Origin: Dichetophora obliterata
Taxonomy: Eukaryota; Arthropoda; Insecta; Diptera; Sciomyzidae
NCBI GenBank assembly: GCA_963920525.1
Contig: OY986438.1
Coordinates: forward strand, 134,602,671-134,666,670
Direction: 5' to 3'
Length of the DNA: 64,000 nt
Shown here: piece after piece, positions 57,170 through 64,000 of the stretch
Numbering within the stretch: position 1 is the first letter of the stretch
Layout of the letters: every line of letters starts with the position of its first letter
Made by a program: the position numbers and the translations under genes
The notes under the pieces: generated by a model
Databases searched by the model: none
What the model was told of the DNA's origin: nothing
The model's input: the letters and a program-made list of their open reading frames with translations, nothing else

Positions 57170-57480
57170 CCCACTTCTAAACTACTTATCATAATTTGAC
57201 AAATGAGGTATCGTTGGAAGTGTTTTGATCGTACGCTGGTTATAGGATATGTAACGCCTCATTAAATTGAATATGGCGATCTCTAAAAGACATAAAATAA
57301 ACTAAGCCCCTAATTTCTAAACTACTTATAATTTGACAAATAGGGTATCGTTGAAAGCGTTTTGATTGTCCGATGGTTATAGGATATGTGACGTCACATT
57401 AAATTGAATATGGCCATCTCTAGAAGACATAAAATAAACTAAACCCCAAACTTCTGAACTACTTATCATAATTTGACAAA
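57170..57480 (-). repeat. Tandem repeat, inverted relative of 26830-27328
   Basis: Three units of about 125 bp share TTCTAAACTACTTATCATAA, TTTGACAAATGAGGTATCGT and GGTTATAGGATATGT. The opposite strand carries the blocks of the array at 26830. A GTATGTATGT-like run lies just left of the array, as a CATA run lies just beyond the other array. Confidence 0.6.
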
Positions 57481-58272
57481 TCATGATCATAGTGATGTTC
57501 AGAAGATTCCATGAACGATTGCCACCTACCCTAACAAAACAATACATTCTAACAGTAGTAGGCGATCATAAGCTTTAGGACAAAGTGTATCACGGTATAC
57601 ATTTAGAGGGCGACACATGACCATATATGTGAGGTGGCATACGACCACGTATGTCTTCTGTACATCTATATATGAATAGGCGTAGGAAAAACAGTTCGGT
57701 ACCATTTTCTCACGTGTTTCTCAACCGATTTGGATAATTTTTCTTTCAAATGAATAAGATTAGGGAGAAGTAGTGCACAAAATACTTTTTGTGACCTTTG
57801 ACCTGAAATATGAGCGTTCAATACAAAATTTCTTAAATAAAAGCTAAGCTATAAGAGATGGAAGAACACGGTGTAAAAGGAAATTTAGACATTGCTGAGA
57901 TGTACAAAAATATGGCAAACATTTCTCGCTATCTCTTACGGATACCCTTACGGAAATTTCTTACAAAGAGTAAATTTTGAAAAATTCCCGTTATTTTGAC
58001 ATCAGAACTATGACGATATCTCGAAAACTGTAGCTTTTCTCAGTAAAACGTACTTTTGTATGAAAAATCGCTGTTTACCACTGAGCGGCAAACTGAAAAT
58101 AGAAATAGATTCGTTTCTTAACCCTTTTCTACGCTCATCTGAGAACGAACGCGATTTCATATCACAGTGTAGATCGAAGGTCACAGTGAAAAGGTCGAAT
58201 TTCGACCATTGGCGAATTCTAGTCACTATAAATACGTATTAAGTACATACAATATTGAATAAAAATATATTT

Positions 58273-58491
58273 AGCCCTATCATGAATAATTTTTCACGCG
58301 GAATCGAAAAAGGGAGTTTTCATTTTTAAGATAAAGCTCAAGAACATTTGGGACATTTTTAATGCAAGTTTGTTCATCAACGGTTTATCAATAAATTTGC
58401 ATTAAAAATTTCCAAAATGTTTTTGAGCTTTTTCTTAAAAATGAAAACTCCCTTTTCCGATTCCGCGTGAAAAATTATACATGATAGAGCT
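58273..58491. mobile_element. Near-perfect hairpin MITE, 219 bp
   Basis: Arms of about 95 bp (AGCCCTATCATGAATAATTT, CACGCGGAATCG, GGGAGTTTTCATTTTTAAGA) recur as the reverse complement with few changes, around a loop of about 25 bases. The low divergence suggests recent insertion. No certain duplication. Confidence 0.6.
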
Positions 58492-59030
58492 GATTATGTG
58501 TAAGTTATATTTTAATAGACAAAAAAGATTGAATATTTTTGTACATAACAATTTCAGATGAGAATATTTTCTTGTTTCATACTTTTTAAACGTTATTTTT
58601 AGTACATGTTTTTAGCTAAGGCTTTAGTTTTATAACTCGTTTCGCTTTACTAACACAACAACGAAGGTATGCCCTCATGCCCTCACCCTTAACAATACAA
58701 CAAATGAAAGTATGCGTATTTTTTTATTAAATATAATAAAAAAATACAATTTCGGGTGGTTGGTGTTTTTAAAACGAAAATAGTTTTGTAAAGTACAATA
58801 TGCTTAAGCACTATCTCTTTTAACTTTTTTTTTATACAAAATTGTTTAAAACAGCTTTTAAGTTGACCTTTTAAAATATATAATTTTCAATCGCAATTAT
58901 TATCAACGAATTTAAACGGTTCTGTGACAATGATGAACGAAGACAGTTTTTTATTAGTTTTAATTTTGAAAAGTGACGACTTCTATATTTTTCCAATGTT
59001 ATTATTACATTTGAGGAAGTTAATTGCACC

Positions 59031-60026
59031 GGTACCCTGACATAACCCCAAGTGGCACAGTCCCAATTTTTAATTTTGGGATTATGTCACTGTGTAAGCA
59101 TTTTTTTTACTTGGGGCAATGTCACTGCTTGTAAAGTGTCATAACCCCAATTGGGATAATGTCACTTTTGAGCCTAAAAATGAGAAAATTTGGATATACA
59201 TTTCGAAATATTTTGTTTTTAGCTAAAATTAATTTTTTTACTATTTTTTCGTGGAACGTATGTATGCATTAAGAGCTTAAAATTCCAAATCTGTATAAAT
59301 TAATGGCCGCTCTTATCTGGTTTAGAAGATATAGGGGTCAGAATTAAAAAAATGGGCTCGAAAAACTTGCTATTTTTCTATAAATTCCATACTTTTATAA
59401 ACAAAGTGAGAATATTTTAAGAAAAATTATGCTATTACCTATCCAATAAGCTATTAACCATTAAATTCCATGCAATACTTTTCAAGATAGAACACTTTTA
59501 TTACAGATGTAAGTCCCATCTTTTTTCAATCAACTAAACCAGTTTAGTTTTTTTCTTTAATTTGCACTTCCAGTCTAATACATCAAAAAATTAAAAATTT
59601 TTATCAAAAATCGCGCGATTTTTGAAATTATATTGTATATATTCTGAAATCGATTATACTGAAAAAAGTAAAAATGTGCACTTTTATTACATATGTAAGT
59701 CCCAACTTTTTTTCAATAAACTAAACCAGTTGAGTTTTTCTTTAATTTGCACTTCCAGCCTAATATATCAAAACATTACAATTTTTTATAAAAAATCGCG
59801 CGAATTATAGAAAAACTATATTCTAGAAAATCTAAAATACTAGAAAAACTGTATTTTGGATATTGAAAAAATTTGGAATTTTGACTTTTTATTTGGGAAT
59901 ATGTCATCCCTTCCATAGTGACATAATCTCAAGTAAAAAATTGGGTTTATGTCACTGTATAATGAGTGACATAATCCCAAAAGTAAAAATTGGGATTGTG
60001 CCACTTGGGATTATATCACGGCACCG
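59031..60026. mobile_element. CCCCAAGTGG-family element, copy 2 (996 bp)
   Basis: The ends GGTACCCTGACATAACCCC and (reverse complement) CGGTGCCGTGATATAATCCC lead into AAGTGGCACA. ATTGCACC flanks both sides (59023-59030 and 60027-60034), an 8-bp duplication. Inner blocks recur in copy 1 at 34186. A frame of 97 codons at the right end has no recognisable domain. Confidence 0.65.
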
Positions 60027-60399
60027 ATTGCACCATATTATCAAAAATCAATTTAAACGATTCCTCAGCAGTTACAATTTTACCTTTCCCCGCATTTTGA
60101 ATTACTTAAACTGCACCATCTCGTCTATAAACTCAGGCTCAACGTCCTCGAAATAATGTTCACTAAACTTTGAACAAGCCTTTCTAATTTCACCGTTTGA
60201 CTTTTTTAAGAAATCTGATAGAAATCCAAACAGAGAATTGATTCCCTGATAAATCCCTGATTCACCGTAATAATTGGAAATTTATTGTCATTAAGGAAAC
60301 AAATTCGATTTTCACTCGGTGAAACATTAAAAATTTTTTTTTTCGGTGATCGGGCCCCTAGGCAGTTGCCTACACTGCCTTATGGATAATCCAGCCCTG

Positions 60400-61321
60400 C
60401 TCATGGGCATATTACATATCTACAAGATTTCATAACATCCCACGCATTTTGCACCTTAGGCCACATGGGATTGAGGTCTGGGGATTCTTGTGGCCAACTT
60501 TAAGTTGCAATTCCCTTATCTTAAAGCCACTTTTGTGTTATATTTGATGTGTACTTCGAATCATTGTCCTGCTGAAAAACAATATCCGAAACACTCAATT
60601 CCAAATCTTGCACAGTGCCAAGCAAAATACATCGCAGTATTTCAATATAAGACTCCGCTGTCGTTTGACCTTCTCTTTTGGTCACTCTGTCAACGCCTAC
60701 ATACATACTCTCTGTCAATACATACCTACAGCATTATTGAGCCTCCTCCAAATTTAAGTGTGGGCTTAACGTGAATTGCTGATGTTTCGACCCTTTACTC
60801 CTCCACATCCAATCCGATCATGGCTAAACCTAAGCGGTTTATTTTAGTCTCATTTGACCATATTACCTTTCATTTGTTGCTCATTACCAATCATTTGAGC
60901 TCCAGTCTTTGTAATATTTTGCAAATTCAAAATGCAGCTTTCTGTGTATCTCCGTGAGTAATGGCTTCTTAACTTTTACGCGTCCTTTTAGGTCAACATC
61001 TCGCAAAGTTCGTTGAACTGTCTTTGCACTGACTCTTAAATTTGTAACTTTTTCAGGACTTTAGAATATTTGTACGGCATTTTCGTATTTGCCGTTTCGT
61101 ATGCCCCTGACAATATCGCGCTTACGTAATTCGCTAATAAAATTTTTGCGGCCTGTCTTATTTTCTAAGGGTAAATCCTTAAATTTTTTTCCCAGCTTAC
61201 TTATTACACCAACAGAAACTCCTAGTTTAAATAAAATTGCCCGATGTGATTCCCCTTTGCACAGTAATTTTTCTATTTCGTCCTTTATAACTCCACTTAT
61301 GTGTTTATGGTCTGCTCCCAT
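60400..61321 (-). pseudogene. Tc1-like transposase remnant
   Basis: The minus strand starts MGADHKHISGVIKDEIEKLL with the HTH segment, then AKTVQRTLRDVDLKGRVKVK, KPLLTEIHRKLHFEFAKYYK and DWSSNDW before a stop. VIWSNETK has Asn where the first catalytic Asp should be. SDIVFQQDNDSKYTSNITQK keeps the second Asp. SPDLNPMWPKVQNAWDVMK lacks the Glu of NPIE. Several stops and frameshifts. Inactive. Confidence 0.75.
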
Positions 61322-61382
61322 GTCTGGTTAAAACAACAAAACTTTTTTTACAAAAACTCTTACTCTTAAAAAACTTACTTAG

Positions 61383-62197
61383 TTGGCGCTAAAACCGTGT
61401 GTCGGTTTTGGCCTTATCTAAGAATTTGCGCCAGCCATTTCTGTCTCTCGCTTGCTGGCGCCAGTTTGAAATTCCAAGCTTCGTCAAGTTGTTCTCTACT
61501 TGGTCTTTCCAACGAAGATGCGGACGTCGTCTTCTGCGTTGACCGCCGCTGGGTATAGAATCGAATATTGTCTTCACTGGAGCATCGTCTTTCAAGCGCT
61601 GAACATGACCTAGCCAGCGAAGCCGCTCGATTTTAATGCGCTTGACTATGCCGATGTCAGCGTACAGCTCATACAGTTCATCATTCCACCGTATTCGGTA
61701 AAGTAGGATGAACATGATGAGCGATTTATACAACACGATTTTCGTTCGTCGAGAGAGGGCTTTGCTTCTCAATTGCCTACTGAGTCACAAGTGGCACCTG
61801 TTGGCAAGAGTTATTCTTCTTTTGATCTCAATGCTGATGTCGTTGGTTGAGTTTATGCTCGATCCCAGACAGACGAAGTCCTTCACAACATCAAAGGAGG
61901 TTTTGTCAACTGTAACGTGGGTTCCAAGACGCTGGCACTGTTCGTTTGTGGACACCAAGTATTTCGTCTTATGTTCATTCACTGCCAGACTCATTCGACT
62001 TGACTTTCTTTCTAATCTGGAGAACGCTACACTGATGTCGCGCGTATTATGGCCAATATCGATGTCATCAGTATACTCAAGCAGCATAACACTCTTGTAA
62101 AATATTGTGCCTTGTCTGAAACCTCGTTTGGTAACAAATGGTGGGGAGGAATCCCTCCCGATTTTAACTGCGCTGCTGGTGTTGCTCAGTGTCATCC
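61383..62197 (-). pseudogene. Non-LTR retrotransposon fragment with internal deletions
   Basis: The minus strand reads KRGFRQG, then directly YKSVMLLEYTDDIDIGHNTR (RT active-site region, YTDD in place of YADD), GLGSSIN-like LGSSINSTNDISIEIKRRI, RSKALSRRTKIVLYKSLIMF, and IERLRWLGHVQRLKDD to NGWRKFLDKAKT. Text normally found between RGFRQG and the active site, and between LLY and the RW block, is missing, so there are two internal deletions. The 3' end has the GGCGCTAAAACCGTGTG tail usual for this group. Clade not assigned. Confidence 0.8.
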
Positions 62198-63766
62198 TGC
62201 AAAGTCATATCATTACAAAAACTCATATATAGTAATTTTATCACTAACCTCTTGTTTTTTATTATTTCAAAAATATATAAAATGTTTTTTTTTATTTAAT
62301 AATTTCTTCGCCACGAACTTCCTCCAACTTTTGTTGCTAGTTACTTTCAGAAGCTAAAAATACACTTCGTTTGTGAAACATGTTGAAGCCTGATCAGTTT
62401 CGTGAGTCATTGTACGTACTAAAATAAGCCTGTGAGTATTTTAACTTCGTTCCAGTCGATGATAATTTCTTACAAGTTTTTAACTGCATAGTCCCAAAAA
62501 TAATTTTTTTCGAATTTTTAAAAGACAAAATTTTATCTTGCTCCTTTTTACAATTTGCCAGTCGAGTTCTTACACTGCAAATAAACTTACACTGGTTATG
62601 CAAATAACAAGAAAATCTATGACGAAAACTGAATTAACAGCAGCGAGTTGAAATGCTGTGTAGAGTCCTAGCGTTAAAAAAAGTTATAGCCATTTCGGTA
62701 CTTCCAAAAAGGTATGTTTAAATTTATATCAAACTGTTAACCCAGATAATTCAATACCTTTTTTAATATAAAAATGTAATTAAAAACCATCATCATGAAG
62801 CATTCCCAGAATTACTAAGACGTCGAAGTTATTATATTAGCTTAAAATATTCCCTATTCAAATGCTATATAATTGAATTATATACAAATAAATATTTAAA
62901 TTAAGATAGTCGTGCTTGCTTGCGCATAATGACCGGCGCCACTTAAAAATTAATTATATGTGCTTTGTTAAGGGTTTACGTTTAGCGTAAAAAAATATAA
63001 AAATACGCCACATTGCTAGACAAATCAATTAAAACTTTCGCGTTCGATCGGACTGATTGGGTTGATTGCATGCAATAAATGCCGACTGTTATCTATTATA
63101 TTTATAAAATTTTAAGTACGCCTCATTGTTGGCGTATGATCACAAGATAAGCTATTTTTTTCGTAAAATAATAAATAGCCAATGCTTTTTTAAAAAATAA
63201 ACACGCTGTGATAAGAGTATTTAACAATGAATTAAATTTCGTAACTTGCATTTGTGCTACAAGGAAAAACATTTTTTTTATTCTATATTTTTGTTAAAAA
63301 GAGGTTTAGTTAATGTTACAGAAATTAAAGAAGAAACAAATGAAATTCGACAAACTGACTTGTGGATTCCGTGTTGAAAGGACAAGGGCACACAAAAAGT
63401 ATAACAACAAAGTGTAGCCAGAACAGCAAACAATTCAACTATACGAACTAGCCGCGTGACAAACGTAGGAGTAAAAGCTTTGTTGTTTTTGTTGTTTTTT
63501 TTTTAAAGAAAATAAATTTAATGACAGTTGCAATTTAAGCTGGTTAAAAAAAACAAGTTGACGAAATATGCAATTGCTGGCTAAGCAGATGAATGAGGTT
63601 CAAAATTGTTGTAGTTGTTGTTGTTTTTGATGATGTTCTTTTATTGCAGTCGATGTTTTTTTAATTATTTTGCTTATTATCAATCCGTTGGTTCACTAAG
63701 GAGATATGTAGAAAAACGACAATAATTAATATTTGTTGAAATTAAATACTATTCACATTATCATTA
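62198..63766. other. Intergenic AT-rich DNA
   Basis: No gene or complete element was recognised on either strand. It probably includes the 3' UTR of the minus-strand gene that ends at 63767. Confidence 0.5.
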
Positions 63767-63841
63767 TTACACTGAGTATGTTTTTGTATGCTGTCCAGAC
63801 ATTAACTCTTCCTCATGATTGCCAAAAGCCTTTTTAACATA
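63767..63841 (-). CDS. Unknown protein, terminal exon
   Basis: On the minus strand, after TTTTTGCAG, 24 codons plus TAA read YVKKAFGNHEEELMSGQHTK and TYSV. The phase is 0, matching the donor of the exon at 63914. A 72-bp intron with GTAACA donor and TTTGCAG acceptor separates them, and the exon ends at a stop, so this is a convincing 3' gene end. Product not recognised. Confidence 0.7.
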   Translation of the reverse strand, partial: YVKKAFGNHEEELMSGQHTKTYSV

Positions 63842-63913
63842 CTGCAAAAATAAAAAAATCAACCATAAATAGAAAAGCTATAAAAGAAAGTTCATTTTGC
63901 ATTGATTTGTTAC

Positions 63914-64000
63914 CATTGGATTTAACACGATATCTTCTTCCATTTTATTAATTTGTTTGATTAACTCCATGACATGTGTCATATCTTCTTGAACTTTAAG
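63914..64000 (-). CDS. Unknown protein, penultimate exon (runs out of window)
   Basis: The minus-strand frame is open from the window edge: LKVQEDMTHVMELIKQINKM then EEDIVLNPM, ending at CAATG|GTAACA in phase 0. The heptad-like spacing of M/L/I residues suggests a coiled coil. The bulk of the gene lies beyond 64000. I do not recognise the family. Confidence 0.65.

Noticed and set aside
59863..60156. 97-codon frame at the right end of the 59031 element
   Set aside because: It overlaps the terminal inverted repeat and continues into flanking DNA, so it is not an element gene.

Overview
The window looks like nuclear DNA of a higher (cyclorrhaphan) fly. It is strongly AT-rich, has spliced genes with both 70-bp and multi-kilobase introns, and the one gene I can name, the type I regulatory subunit of cAMP-dependent protein kinase (Pka-R1), is close to the Drosophila protein as I know it. 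Mauritiana-type mariner, Tc1, hAT, Helitron and LOA-like non-LTR elements fit a fly. A tephritid or related family is possible, but I cannot fix the species.

Layout: 1-6954 is non-coding, upstream or intronic to Pka-R1, with several small inverted-repeat elements. 6955-18333 carries five coding exons of Pka-R1 (+ strand, 319 codons plus stop: hinge with pseudosubstrate, CNB-A, CNB-B). Its N-terminal dimerization/docking exon was not found. Its two large introns hold a 1.5-kb terminal-inverted-repeat (TIR) element and an antisense LOA-like retrotransposon fragment. 18334-33600 is 3' UTR and then intergenic DNA dense in mobile elements: a LOA-like LINE, P-like elements, hAT elements and MITEs. 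33620-39839 is a probable two-exon gene for a small single-pass membrane protein of unknown function, with a 5.4-kb intron full of nested elements. 40400-46825 is a fold-back region holding a hAT MITE and a mariner, the mariner split by a Tc1 element that is itself split. 49328-62200 holds a full-length mariner, a non-autonomous Helitron, two more LINE fragments, a Tc1 remnant and MITEs. 63767-64000 is the 3' end of an unidentified minus-strand gene, two exons joined by a 72-bp intron.

Only three host genes are supported. Most of the rest is transposon debris, but it is unusually readable: many elements keep exact target-site duplications, so insertion order can be reconstructed. The most interesting item is a family of about 0.5-kb elements with CATGGCAGAAT-type ends. 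Two copies have perfect 8-bp duplications, and a third carries a THAP-domain ORF, which points to the P superfamily. I saw no operon, CRISPR array or other bacterial-type system.
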